Below, piece after piece: positions 19,438 through 29,043 of a DNA stretch of 64,000 nt (its first letter is position 1; the number at the start of each line of letters is the position of its first letter). Both the position numbers and the translations under genes were made by a program. Under the pieces are notes generated by a model, which saw only the letters and a program-made list of their open reading frames with translations, searched no databases and was not told where the DNA came from. The stretch covers positions 1 to 64,000 of the forward strand of contig CAMDLT010000011.1 of assembly GCA_945901855.1 (NCBI GenBank), given 5' to 3'. Origin of the DNA: Asaia bogorensis (GTDB lineage Bacteria > Pseudomonadota > Alphaproteobacteria > CACIAM-22H2).

Positions 19438-19452
19438 GGCCCAAAAAAGAAA

Positions 19453-19476
19453 GGGCCGTACCCGAAGGCACGGCCC
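19453..19476. terminator. Hairpin, terminator-like (GGGCCGTaccCGAAggcACGGCCC); T-run only on minus-strand reading
   Basis: 7-bp perfect stem; minus reading is followed by TTTCTTTTTT. Confidence 0.4.
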
Positions 19477-19782
19477 AAGTTTAGGGAGGAAACGCCCACG
19501 AAACGGCGCAAAGGCCATTTCGAGATGCGGCAATCAAATGCCGCAATGCAATAATTGTATGTTGCGGCGCAAAAATCAAGGGGAAAAATGGTTAGAATTG
19601 TTAAAAATCAGCGACTAAGCGTACCGACTCAAGCATCCAGTTGAGTTCATTTGATATTTTGACGGGTATTTTACGTCTCAGAATACCGCAACGCACCATA
19701 ATACGGCCTTCTGCCGGAGTTTTTGAGCGCTCGCTTGCCCTGTTGCGCAAGCAATGCGCAAATAGGCGCCGAACGAGGGGCG

Positions 19783-20949
19783 ATGGGACAACCAGCAAAA
19801 TCGGCCGCAATCGGGCCTGCCGAGAAGCCCTGGGCAAAAGCCCAAATGGCGGGCGCGGCGATGCGCGTGTCGATCGGCGGGCGCTGGACGCTGGTGCATA
19901 TCAAAACGCTCGATGCCGCGCTGGCGGCCCTCGATACCAAGGGTGCAGCAACGCTGGAGATCGATCTGGGCGAGGTCGCGGCGATCGACACGGGCGGCGC
20001 CTGGACGCTGCACCGCCAGTTGCTGCGCTGGCAAGAGCGGGGTGCGAATATTGCCCTTGTCAATGCAAGCCACGGTCAAACCGCCCTGCTCGAACGCATG
20101 GGCGGCGAGAACGAGGCGCGGGTCCCGTTGCTGCGCCCCAGCGGCGGCGCGCTGGCGGAACTGATCGTGCGGACCGGCAAAGGGGCGCGCGAGATCGCAG
20201 GCGAAGCGCGCGCCATGATCGGCTTTGTGGGCGGGGTCACGGTTTCGTTCGGCAGAACGCTGGTGCAGCCTGGCCGCGTGCGGCTGGTCAGCACGGTCCA
20301 CCATATCGAGCAAATCGGGATCGACGCGATTCCGATCATGGGATTGCTCGCGTTTTTGATCGGCGTCGTGCTCGCCTTCCAGGGCGCGGACCAATTGCGC
20401 CAGTACGGCGCGGAAGTGTTCACGATCAATCTGCTGGGCGTGTCGATTTTGCGCGAGATCGGCGTGCTGATCACCTCGATCATGGTCGCCGGGCGCACGG
20501 GCAGCGCGTTCGCCGCCGAAATCGGCACGATGAAAGTGAACCAGGAAATCGACGCGATGCGTACCATCGGCCTCGATCCGATGGATACGCTGGTGCTGCC
20601 GCGCGTGCTGGCGCTGGTCGTCACGTTGCCGCTGCTGGTTTTTTTCGCCAACGCAATGGCGCTGGCCGGCGGTGCGACGATGGTCATCGTCGGGCTCGAT
20701 CTGTCGCTCGAACAGTTTATCGAGCAGCTTTCCAACGCGGTCGATCTGGGCACGCTGGCGGTGGGGCTTATCAAGGCGCCCGTCTTTGCCGTGCTGATCG
20801 GCATGGTGGCTTGCTATGAAGGGCTCAAAGTGTCGGGCTCGGCGGAAAGCGTGGGCATCCACACCACGCGCTCGGTCGTCAAATCGATCTTCCTCGTGAT
20901 CGTGTTCGACGCGGCGTTTTCGATTTTCTTTTCGCGGATCGGGCTATGA
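19783..20949 (+). CDS. mlaE: MlaE-type ABC permease with N-terminal STAS domain
   Basis: STAS-like LEIDLGEVAAIDTGGAWTLHRQL then MlaE core (EVFTINLLGVSILREIGVLITSIMVAGRTGSAFAAEIGTMKVNQEIDAMRTIG). Confidence 0.9.
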   Translation: MGQPAKSAAIGPAEKPWAKAQMAGAAMRVSIGGRWTLVHIKTLDAALAALDTKGAATLEIDLGEVAAIDTGGAWTLHRQLLRWQERGANIALVNASHGQTALLERMGGENEARVPLLRPSGGALAELIVRTGKGAREIAGEARAMIGFVGGVTVSFGRTLVQPGRVRLVSTVHHIEQIGIDAIPIMGLLAFLIGVVLAFQGADQLRQYGAEVFTINLLGVSILREIGVLITSIMVAGRTGSAFAAEIGTMKVNQEIDAMRTIGLDPMDTLVLPRVLALVVTLPLLVFFANAMALAGGATMVIVGLDLSLEQFIEQLSNAVDLGTLAVGLIKAPVFAVLIGMVACYEGLKVSGSAESVGIHTTRSVVKSIFLVIVFDAAFSIFFSRIGL

Positions 20950-21731
20950 GCGGGCCGGAAACCGTCATCCGCGTGCGCGGCCTCGTCACGCGTTTTGGCG
21001 CGCAGACGATTCACGACGGGCTCGATCTGGACGTCAGGCGCGGCGAAATTCTGGCGATCGTCGGCGGGTCGGGGACCGGCAAATCGGTGCTGATGCGCAC
21101 CATCCTTGGCCTCAAATCGCCCGACGGCGGCGCCATCGACGTGCTGGGCGCCAACCTCGACGCGCTCGACGATGCCAAGCGCCGGCCCGTGCTGCGGCGC
21201 ATCGGCGTGCTGTTCCAGGACGGGGCGTTGTTCAGCGCGCGCACGGTGGCGCAAAACATCCGGCTGCCGTTCGTCGAACATGCCGGGCTCGACCATCGGC
21301 TGGTCACCCAGCTCATTCGCGTCAAACTTTCGATGGTCGGCCTGCCGCAAGATGCCGGCGCCAAATTGCCGTCGGAATTGTCGGGCGGCATGCGCAAGCG
21401 CGCGGGCCTGGCGCGCGCGATCGCGCTCGATCCCGACATCCTGTTCCTCGACGAGCCGACGGCCGGGCTCGACCCCATCGGCGCCGAGAAATTCGACTCG
21501 CTGATCCGCGACTTGCAGCAAGCGCTGGCGCTGACGGTCGTCATGGTCACGCACGACGTCGACACGCTGTGCGCCATTGCCGACCGCGTCGCCGTTCTGC
21601 TCGACAAAAAAATCGTCGTCGGAACGCTGGACGAAATCCGCGCGCACAAGCATCCTTGGATCCACGAATATTTCAACGGACCGCGCGGGCGGGCGGCGCA
21701 GGCCGGACACGCCATCGGCGGGGAGAACTGA
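20946..21731 (+). CDS. mlaF: MlaF-type ABC ATPase
   Basis: GGSGTGKSVLMRTILGL, LSGGMRKRAGLARAIALDPDILFLDEPTAGLDPI. Confidence 0.92.
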   Translation: MSGPETVIRVRGLVTRFGAQTIHDGLDLDVRRGEILAIVGGSGTGKSVLMRTILGLKSPDGGAIDVLGANLDALDDAKRRPVLRRIGVLFQDGALFSARTVAQNIRLPFVEHAGLDHRLVTQLIRVKLSMVGLPQDAGAKLPSELSGGMRKRAGLARAIALDPDILFLDEPTAGLDPIGAEKFDSLIRDLQQALALTVVMVTHDVDTLCAIADRVAVLLDKKIVVGTLDEIRAHKHPWIHEYFNGPRGRAAQAGHAIGGEN

Positions 21732-21734
21732 AAC

Positions 21735-22718
21735 GTGGAAACGCGCGCCAACTATTTTCTGGTCGGCTGTTTTGTGCTCGCCTTGATCGCGGGCATCTTT
21801 GCGGCCGGCATCTGGTTCGCGCGCGCCAATCTGGGCGAAGCCAGCACCTACTACTACACGTATTTTCGCGGCTCCGTGACGGGGCTGTCGGTCGGCTCGA
21901 CCGTGCGCTATCGCGGCGTGCCGGTGGGCACCGTCTCCGACATCGCGATCGACGCGGGCAATGTCGAGCTGATCCAGGTGACGCTGGCGCTCAAGCCCGA
22001 CGCGCCGGTCAAAACCGATACGGTCGCATCCTTGCAGCCGCAAGGCATCACCGGGCTCGCCTTCCTGCAGCTGACCGGCGGCACGCAGAACGCGCCGCCC
22101 TTGCTGCCGCGCGAAGGCAAGCGGCGCGCGGTGATCCCGTCCACGCCGTCGGCGATCGAAAAGATCCTCAACGACGCGCCGATGATCATCTCGCGCATCG
22201 CCGAACTTTCCGAACGCATCGCCGTGGTGCTGAACGACGACAACCTCAAAAATCTCGACCGGCTGATCGACAATACGGCCGATGCCGCAGGCAGCCTTGC
22301 GCAGGCGCTGCTGGGCGTCGAAACGCTGGTCTACGATGCCAACGCCACGCTGAAGCGCGTCGACCGATTGGTCGGCACGGTGGACGGGGCGGCAGGCGAC
22401 GCGCGCGGGCTGATCGCGGAAGGGCGCAGCGCGCTGCGCGAAACCGGCGGTCTTGCCCCGCAAGTGGCCGGCGCGATCGACGAGCTCAAGCGCACGGCGG
22501 GCGGGTTCGGGCGCGTCGCCGACACGCTCGAAAAAACCGTCGCGGCGGCGCAGCCCGGCGTGCAGGATTTTGGCCAACACGGCGTGTACGAGTTGCAGCA
22601 ATTCATGACCGAAGGGCGCGCCTTGATCGTCACGCTCAACCGCGTGATCGCGAATTTCGAGCGCGATCCCGCACGGTTTTTGTTCGGCGACCAGCAAAAA
22701 GGGGTCGAGGCACGATGA
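21735..22718 (+). CDS. mlaD: MlaD-type MCE-family lipid-binding protein
   Basis: METRANYFLVGCFVLALIAGIFAAGIWFARANLGEASTYYYTYFRGSVTGLSVGSTVRYRGVPVGTV. Confidence 0.92.
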   Translation: METRANYFLVGCFVLALIAGIFAAGIWFARANLGEASTYYYTYFRGSVTGLSVGSTVRYRGVPVGTVSDIAIDAGNVELIQVTLALKPDAPVKTDTVASLQPQGITGLAFLQLTGGTQNAPPLLPREGKRRAVIPSTPSAIEKILNDAPMIISRIAELSERIAVVLNDDNLKNLDRLIDNTADAAGSLAQALLGVETLVYDANATLKRVDRLVGTVDGAAGDARGLIAEGRSALRETGGLAPQVAGAIDELKRTAGGFGRVADTLEKTVAAAQPGVQDFGQHGVYELQQFMTEGRALIVTLNRVIANFERDPARFLFGDQQKGVEAR

Positions 22719-23347
22719 CGGGTTTTGCGATCGCGCACGGGCGGCGCGGCTTTTTGCTGGCGGCGGCGGCAGGGGTACTTGCCGGCTGCCAGTTGCCGGG
22801 TTCGGGCGAACCGCCGCAGCTGTTTACGCTGACGCCGAAAACCAATTTCGCCGCCGATCTGCCGCGCGCGAATTGGCAGCTTGCGATCGAAACGCCGGTC
22901 GCGTCGGGCGGCATCGACAGCGCGCGCATCGCCCTTGCGCGCACGCCCGTCACGCTCGATTATTTCGCGCGCGCCAATTGGACCGATACGGCGCCGCGCA
23001 TGGTGCAAACACTGCTGGTCGAGAGTTTCGAAAATACCGGGCGCATCGTGGCGGTGGGCCGCGAATCCTCCAGCCTCAGGCCCGACTATCTGCTGAAGGT
23101 GGATTTGCGCGAGTTCCAGGCCGAACTGCGCGCCGGCGCATCGCCGATCGCGCGCGTGCGGTTGGCCGTGCGCTTGGTGCGCTTGCCCGAACGCACGGTC
23201 GTCGCCAGCTTTTCCAACGAAGCCCAGCAGGTTGCCGCCAGCAGCGACATCCATCAAATCGTGCTGGCCTTCGACGAGGCGCTGGGCAGCGTCATTCGCC
23301 GCACGGTCGAATGGACCCTGCGCACGGCCGCGCCCCGAGCCGCTTGA
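22715..23347 (+). CDS. ABC-type transport auxiliary lipoprotein (PqiC/MCE-associated)
   Basis: Lipobox LAGC, FTLTPKTNFAADLP..., in operon with MCE genes (ATGA overlap). Confidence 0.82.
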   Translation: MTGFAIAHGRRGFLLAAAAGVLAGCQLPGSGEPPQLFTLTPKTNFAADLPRANWQLAIETPVASGGIDSARIALARTPVTLDYFARANWTDTAPRMVQTLLVESFENTGRIVAVGRESSSLRPDYLLKVDLREFQAELRAGASPIARVRLAVRLVRLPERTVVASFSNEAQQVAASSDIHQIVLAFDEALGSVIRRTVEWTLRTAAPRAA

Positions 23348-23357
23348 CCCCGAGCTG

Positions 23358-23729
23358 CTAGGCGTCCAGCACCGCTTCGACGGATGCGGAGTCGGCGGGC
23401 CATTTGGCCCAGTCGCGCGCGGTCAGGCCGAATTTGTTGGCGTGCTCGCGATTCGCGCCCGCCGCATGCAGGCGCGCCGCGCAAGCCCCTTGGCCGCGCG
23501 CGCACGCATACATGAACGCGGTGTTGCCAAAATCGTCGGCCGTGTCGAATTTGGCGCCGCGCGCCAGCAGCCGTTCCACGACCGGCAAATGGCCGCGGGC
23601 GGCGGCGCGCATCAAGGCGGTCAAGCCGCCCGGACCGCGCGTTTCGGGGTCGCTCGGCAGATCGAGCAGCCGCTCGAGCGCGGCAACGTCGCCGCTGACG
23701 GCAGCGGCAAGCAGGGGATGGCGTTCCAT
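23358..23729 (-). CDS. Ankyrin-repeat protein
   Basis: MERHPLLAAAVSGDVAALERLLDLPSDPETRGPGGLTALMRAAARGHLPVVERLLARGA. Confidence 0.82.
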   Translation of the reverse strand: MERHPLLAAAVSGDVAALERLLDLPSDPETRGPGGLTALMRAAARGHLPVVERLLARGAKFDTADDFGNTAFMYACARGQGACAARLHAAGANREHANKFGLTARDWAKWPADSASVEAVLDA

Positions 23730-23817
23730 GCCCCAGCAGTGCCGCAAGCACCCGGCTTGCGTCAAGCGCGCTTCGTGCGCGACAGTCGGCTTCGTGCCGT
23801 TCCCCAGGAGTCCGCCA

Positions 23818-24090
23818 ATGTCGCAAGTCGCCGCCCGCATGCGCGCCAAGCTCGAAGCCGCCTTGACCCCCAGCCTGCTCGAAATCGACGACGATTCCGC
23901 CAAACATGCCGGCCATGCCGGGGCGCGGCAGGGCGGGGAGTCGCATTTTTCGGTGCGCCTGGTCAGCGCCGCGTTCGCGGGCAAATCGCGCGTCGATCGC
24001 CAGCGCCTGGTGCACGGCTTGCTGGCCGACGAACTGGCAGGCCCCGTTCACGCGCTGGCCTTGCAGCTCAAAGCGCCCGGCGAAAGCTGA
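23818..24090 (+). CDS. bolA: BolA family protein
   Basis: MSQVAARMRAKLEAALTPSLLEIDDDSAKHAGHAGARQGGESHFSVRLVSAAFAGKSRVDRQRLVHGLLADEL. Confidence 0.92.
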   Translation: MSQVAARMRAKLEAALTPSLLEIDDDSAKHAGHAGARQGGESHFSVRLVSAAFAGKSRVDRQRLVHGLLADELAGPVHALALQLKAPGES

Positions 24091-24137
24091 AAAAATTTCT
24101 TGAGTAAATAATCTAGTTATTCTACTTTTTGTTCGCA

Positions 24138-24503
24138 ATGGGATCCGTTCAAAAGCCGCGCAACGTGCGCCTTCACGGCCGCCGCACGAGCATGCGGCTG
24201 GAAGCGCCGTTCTGGGAGGCGCTCGAAGAGATCGCCGCACTGCGCAACCGCAGCGTCGAATCGATCTGCGAAAACATTGCCGGACGCCTGCATCGCGGCA
24301 ATCTGTCGTCGGCGATCCGGGTCTATGTGCTGGCATGGTGGCGCAAGCGCGTGCTGCCCGATGCGGGGCCGTCGCTGGCCGACAAACTCGGCACGCGCGC
24401 GTCGCCTGCCTTGTTTGGCAAATTTGCGCTCTGCCACACGCATCCAACTTACAACCCTAAAGCAACACAGCCCAAAGCATCCCCGCGTTCGCGCCGACGC
24501 TGA
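24138..24503 (+). CDS. Ribbon-helix-helix domain protein
   Basis: RNVRLHGRRTSMRLEAPFWEALEEIAALRNRSVESICENIAG. Confidence 0.8.
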   Translation: MGSVQKPRNVRLHGRRTSMRLEAPFWEALEEIAALRNRSVESICENIAGRLHRGNLSSAIRVYVLAWWRKRVLPDAGPSLADKLGTRASPALFGKFALCHTHPTYNPKATQPKASPRSRRR

Positions 24504-24509
24504 GGCGTG

Positions 24510-25061
24510 CTACTTGGCGCCCGTATAGAATTCGGGCCAATGCGTCGCAACGACGGGGCTGTCGCTTGCCAGCGCGTGGCAGGTATCGAGAAAGCCCGCG
24601 CGTCCGTCGGTGCCGGGCGATTCCTTGGCGCGCAGCGGCACGATGGTTTGGATCGCCGCCGTTGCCATCGCCCCCAGCGCCAGTTCGACCAAATGCGTGC
24701 AGCCTTGGCGTCCGCCCAGACGCTCTTGCACGTGCTTGCGCCAGCCCTTGCCGATGCGCAAACCCACCAGCGCCTGGAAATTCGGCACGATATCCGGGCA
24801 CATTTCGAACGGGCTTGCATCGGTGCATGCGGCCACTTCGTGCACCAAATAGCCGTCGTCGACCGTCAGGCGCAGCCGCATTTCATGGACGGGCGTGCCC
24901 GGCGCCATCGGGCCGCGCCAGGCGTTGTCGAACGCGTAGGCTTTGGTGTCGACCAGATGGCCTTCGATGTCCCACAGCCCGTCGGCACGCCGAAAGCCGG
25001 CGCATTCGATGCGCCGCGTATGGATGGGTTCGCGCGCGACGGCGGGCGGTGGCAAGGGCAT
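24510..25061 (-). CDS. DUF2889-like protein
   Basis: MPLPPPAVAREPIHTRRIECAGFRRADGLWDIEGHLVDTKAYAF...GCTHLVELALGAMATAAIQ. Confidence 0.75.
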   Translation of the reverse strand: MPLPPPAVAREPIHTRRIECAGFRRADGLWDIEGHLVDTKAYAFDNAWRGPMAPGTPVHEMRLRLTVDDGYLVHEVAACTDASPFEMCPDIVPNFQALVGLRIGKGWRKHVQERLGGRQGCTHLVELALGAMATAAIQTIVPLRAKESPGTDGRAGFLDTCHALASDSPVVATHWPEFYTGAK

Positions 25062-25136
25062 GGCAGACCTCTGGTGCGCGAAAATTTCGATCCGTCGCGA
25101 TGATGGCCCGCCGCCCGCCCGAAATGCAAAAAAACT

Positions 25137-25592
25137 TCAGGTCAGCCCGTAACCGGCCGAGCCCGAGATGAAGGCGTCGCGCTCCTGCAACCCTTCTTCA
25201 AGTTCGCCAAGCGCCGTTGCGTAAAGATCGCGGACCGATACCATGCCGACCAATTTTGCGCCGTCCACGACCGGCAAATGGCGGTAGCCGTGCTTGCGCA
25301 TCATGCCGAGCGCTTCGGCAGCGCTTTCCTCGGGGCCGATCGTGTCGGGATTGCGCGTCATCACGTCGGCCAAGCGCGTGGTGTCGGGATCGCGATGGGC
25401 GGCCACCACTTTGCCCATCACGTCGCGCTCGGTGAAGATGCCCGACAGTTGGCCCTGCTCGTCGAGCACCATCAGCGCGCCGATGCGCCGGGCTGCCATC
25501 GCGACGGCCGCTTCTCGCACGGTCATGCCGATATGCGCGACGGCCAGTTCCTGTTTGCCGGAAATCACGTCGGGAACGATCTTGCGGTTCAT
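25137..25592 (-). CDS. CBS-domain protein
   Basis: Two CBS motifs: MVLDEQGQLSGIFTERDVMGKV and GYRHLPVVDGAKLVGMVSVRDLY. Confidence 0.92.
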   Translation of the reverse strand: MNRKIVPDVISGKQELAVAHIGMTVREAAVAMAARRIGALMVLDEQGQLSGIFTERDVMGKVVAAHRDPDTTRLADVMTRNPDTIGPEESAAEALGMMRKHGYRHLPVVDGAKLVGMVSVRDLYATALGELEEGLQERDAFISGSAGYGLT

Positions 25593-25674
25593 CGATGCCC
25601 TCCCCTTCAAGCGCGCGACTTTGCGCCGCGAGCGACAAGGATAGCGCCCGCATCGGCGGCTTTGGCAAGCGACT

Positions 25675-27027
25675 TTACGCGGCTTGGCCCGCTTTGGCGT
25701 CGGCTTTTTGCGCCGCCGCATCGCCGATGGGCGCTATTCGCAAGGTCGCGATCTGGTTGCGTTTGCGGCGCAATATTTCGAACCGCAGCCCGTGGAAGGT
25801 CAGAATCTGGCCGACATCGGGAATGCGGCGCGCATCGTACAGCACCAAGCCCGCGATGGTCGCGGCGCGGTCGTCGGGCAAGCGCCAGTCGAACTGGCGG
25901 TTGAGATCGCGGATCGTCACCGACCCGTCGACGACGAACGTGCCGTCGGCCTGGGCGCGCACGCCGGGCACTTTGAATTCGTGCTTTTCCGCGATGTCGC
26001 CGACGATTTCTTCCAAAATGTCTTCGAGCGTGACGACGCCCATGAGGCCGCCATATTCGTCGACCACCAGCGCAAAATGTTCGCGCCGTCGGCGGAATGC
26101 CTCGAGCTGGTCGAGCAGGCTCGTCGAGTCCGGAATGAACCACGCGCGCCCGGCGATCTGGGCAATGTCGATCGTCGTGGGATCGCCGCCATTGGCGCGC
26201 AGCGCCGAGAGCAGCGCCTTGGCATGCAGCACGCCGATCACATTGTCCTGGGTGCCGCGCCACAGCGGAATGCGCGTATGCGGGCTCGACAGCGCCTGCT
26301 CCAGAATCGCGGCCGGCGGCTGGTCGGCGTCGATCGCGACCACTTGGCGGCGATGGATCATGATGTCGGATACCGCCACGTCGGCGAGGTCCAGGATCGA
26401 GCGCAGCATCTGGCGCTCCTTGCGCACGGTCGCAGCCCCCGCCGCTTCGCCCGCACCGTGCAGTTCGATGGCACCGCGCAGTTCCTCGGCCGCCGCCTCG
26501 GCCGTGGGCGCGCCGTAGCGCACGCCCAGCATCGTCAGCATGCCCTTGGCCGCGATGCGCGTGGCGGTCGCCAGCGGCGACAAAAACGCCATCATCGCGC
26601 GCGCGAACGGCGCCAGCGTCAGCGCCACGCGGTCGGCATTGGCAAGCGCCCACATTTTCGGCATCACCTCGCCGAACACGACGACCAGCACGGTCATGAT
26701 GACCGTCGCATAGAGCACGCCCGCGTCGCCGAACAATGCGATCAACGCGCTGGTGGTCAGCGCCGAGCCCAAAATATTGACGAGGTTGTTGCCCAGCAGC
26801 ACCGCGCTGATGAACTGGTCGCGTTGGTCGCGCAGTTGGTTGACGAGGCCCGCGCGCTTGGAGCCCAGACGCTCCATTTCCGCCAGCCGCGGACGCGAGG
26901 CCGAGGTGATCGAGGTTTCGACCGCCGACAGCAAGGCCGCTACCAAAAGCAGCAGCACCACGGCCACGACCACGATCCAGCCCGGCAGGTCGGGCATTTC
27001 CGGCAGTTGGAAATCCGCGAGATTCAT
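25675..27027 (-). CDS. CNNM/CorC-type transporter (HlyC/CorC family) with CBS domains
   Basis: [48 protein letters not shown]...VVDEYGGLMGVVTLEDILEEIVGDI. Confidence 0.92.
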   Translation of the reverse strand: MNLADFQLPEMPDLPGWIVVVAVVLLLLVAALLSAVETSITSASRPRLAEMERLGSKRAGLVNQLRDQRDQFISAVLLGNNLVNILGSALTTSALIALFGDAGVLYATVIMTVLVVVFGEVMPKMWALANADRVALTLAPFARAMMAFLSPLATATRIAAKGMLTMLGVRYGAPTAEAAAEELRGAIELHGAGEAAGAATVRKERQMLRSILDLADVAVSDIMIHRRQVVAIDADQPPAAILEQALSSPHTRIPLWRGTQDNVIGVLHAKALLSALRANGGDPTTIDIAQIAGRAWFIPDSTSLLDQLEAFRRRREHFALVVDEYGGLMGVVTLEDILEEIVGDIAEKHEFKVPGVRAQADGTFVVDGSVTIRDLNRQFDWRLPDDRAATIAGLVLYDARRIPDVGQILTFHGLRFEILRRKRNQIATLRIAPIGDAAAQKADAKAGQAA

Positions 27028-28139
27028 CGCGCCGTCTCCGCCGCCAGAAACGGGCGCAAGGCCGCAGCCTCGATGCCGGGCGCAACGAAGGCTTTGCCGA
27101 TGCCGCGCGCCAGAATGAAAGTCAGTTTGCCGTCCTTCACTTTTTTGTCGTGTCCCATATGCTCGATCAGTCTTTCCGCGTGCCACGAACGTTGCAGGCC
27201 AAGCCGCGTGGGCAGACCCATGCGCGCCAAGTGGGCCGCAACGCGCGCGGCGTCGGCAGGCGGGCACAAGCCGCTTGCGGCCGAAAAATCGAACGCCTGG
27301 CGCAAGCCGATCGCCACCGCCTCGCCATGCAGCAATTCGGCGCCGAAACCGGTTTCGGCTTCCAGCGCATGGCCGAACGTGTGGCCCAGATTGAGAAGCG
27401 CGCGCAGGCCCGCCTCGCGCTCGTCGGCGGCAACGATGCGCGCCTTGGCCGCCACGGCCGCGTGAACGGCCGCCGCGCGTTTGTCGCGATCGCCCGCCAG
27501 CAAAGCTTCGCCATGCGTCTCGCACCAGTCGAAAAACGCCGGATCGTCGATAAGGCCGTATTTGACCGTTTCGGCATAGCCCGCCAGCAACTCGCGCTGG
27601 GGCAGCGTTGCGAGCGTATCGAGATCGCACAGCACCAAGCGCGGCTGGTAGAAGGCGCCGATCAGATTTTTGCCGTGGCGCGTGTTGATGCCCGTCTTGC
27701 CGCCGACCGAGCTGTCGACTTGGGCCAGCAGCGTGGTCGGGCACTGCACAAAATCGACGCCGCGCAGCAGCAGCGCCGCCGCAAGCCCGGTCATGTCGCC
27801 GATCACGCCGCCGCCAAGGGCCAGCAGCAGATCGCCGCGCTCGGGCCGGTGCGCCAGCAAGCCCTCCAGCAACGCGCCCAGATGCGCGAGGTCCTTCGCA
27901 CCCTCGCCCGGCGCCTGGACAAACACCTCGACGTCCAGCGCCGCCGCGCGCAGCCCTTGCTGCAGGCGCGCCAGATGCCGCTCGGCCACGGTCCGGTCGG
28001 TGACCACGAACACGCGCCGCGCCTTGCGCACGGCCAAGATTTCGGCGCCCGCGCGCTCCAGCAGGCCCGGCCCGATTTTGACGTCGTAGCTGCGCGCGCC
28101 AAGGTCGACGCGTACTTTTTGTATCAAGGATTCGGACAT
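27024..28139 (-). CDS. aroB: 3-dehydroquinate synthase
   Basis: [27 protein letters not shown]...[47 protein letters not shown]. Confidence 0.96.
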   Translation of the reverse strand: MSESLIQKVRVDLGARSYDVKIGPGLLERAGAEILAVRKARRVFVVTDRTVAERHLARLQQGLRAAALDVEVFVQAPGEGAKDLAHLGALLEGLLAHRPERGDLLLALGGGVIGDMTGLAAALLLRGVDFVQCPTTLLAQVDSSVGGKTGINTRHGKNLIGAFYQPRLVLCDLDTLATLPQRELLAGYAETVKYGLIDDPAFFDWCETHGEALLAGDRDKRAAAVHAAVAAKARIVAADEREAGLRALLNLGHTFGHALEAETGFGAELLHGEAVAIGLRQAFDFSAASGLCPPADAARVAAHLARMGLPTRLGLQRSWHAERLIEHMGHDKKVKDGKLTFILARGIGKAFVAPGIEAAALRPFLAAETAR

Positions 28140-28717
28140 GGGGCTCCGCAATGGCGTTCGATAGCGTCGAAGACGCGTTGGGTGGTTTCGTCGGGCGAGG
28201 TTTCGTTCGACACCACGTGCAGATCGGCCTCGGCATAGACCGGGTCGCGCGCCGCCATCAGGCGCGCCAAAATTTCGCGCGGATCGCCGCTGTTGAGCAG
28301 CGGGCGATGCGTGCGTTTGGCGGTGCGCCGCACGAGCGTGTCGAGATCGGCCTTGAGCCACACCGACAAGCCGCTTTGTTTGACGCCAGCGCGCGTCTGC
28401 GCGTCCATAAACGCGCCGCCGCCCGTCGCCAGCACGCAACGCGGCCCGGCCAGCAAGCGCGCGATCACCCGCCGCTCGCAGTCGCGAAACGCCGCCTCGC
28501 CGTATTTGGCAAAAATATCCGCGATCGTGCAGCCTGCCGCCGTTTCGATTTCTTTGTCGGTATCGAAAAACGGCAAATCGATGCGCGCGGCCAAACGCTT
28601 GCCGATCGCCGTTTTTCCGGCGCCCATCAGCCCGACCATCACGATCGCGCGCTGGGGCCACGGGACAAACGCAGATGAAGCCGCAGGCAGCGGCACGGAT
28701 TCGAACGGCTCGATCAT
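28124..28717 (-). CDS. aroK: Shikimate kinase
   Basis: [34 protein letters not shown]...LATGGGAF. Confidence 0.94.
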   Translation of the reverse strand: MIEPFESVPLPAASSAFVPWPQRAIVMVGLMGAGKTAIGKRLAARIDLPFFDTDKEIETAAGCTIADIFAKYGEAAFRDCERRVIARLLAGPRCVLATGGGAFMDAQTRAGVKQSGLSVWLKADLDTLVRRTAKRTHRPLLNSGDPREILARLMAARDPVYAEADLHVVSNETSPDETTQRVFDAIERHCGAPCPNP

Positions 28718-28902
28718 CGGCGTCAGCGTCGTTGCGTCGGACTTGTCCAAACCGCCCGCACGCTTGCGGGCCGGTCTTGCACGTCGCCTTTTTTCTTGCA
28801 CAAATGCCTCATGGCGAGTGAGTGTAGCAAACCCTGGCGCCGCCCGCACGGGGACTTGCGGCTTCCTGAACTTTCGTAATTTTTGCAAGGGTTTAACCAA
28901 TT

Positions 28903-29043
28903 ATGCGTCGCCCGTTTCTGGTTGTTTTGCTGGTTATTGCGGCTGTTTTTGCGGCAGCCGTCGGCTTTCTGGCAAGCTGGGATATCCCGCCGCCAACCGC
29001 GCGAATCGAAAAGACGATCCCCAATGACCGCCTTGGACGCTAA
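28903..29043 (+). CDS. Small membrane protein, 46 aa (below ORF-track cutoff)
   Basis: MRRPFLVVLLVIAAVFAAAVGFLASWDIPPPTARIEKTIPNDRLGR*; overlaps the next start (29024) by 20 bp. Confidence 0.65.
   Translation: MRRPFLVVLLVIAAVFAAAVGFLASWDIPPPTARIEKTIPNDRLGR

Noticed and set aside
17302-19533. 743-aa minus-strand ORF
   Set aside because: Antisense or out-of-frame reading over the aldolase and TRAP binding-protein genes, which have clear family signatures.
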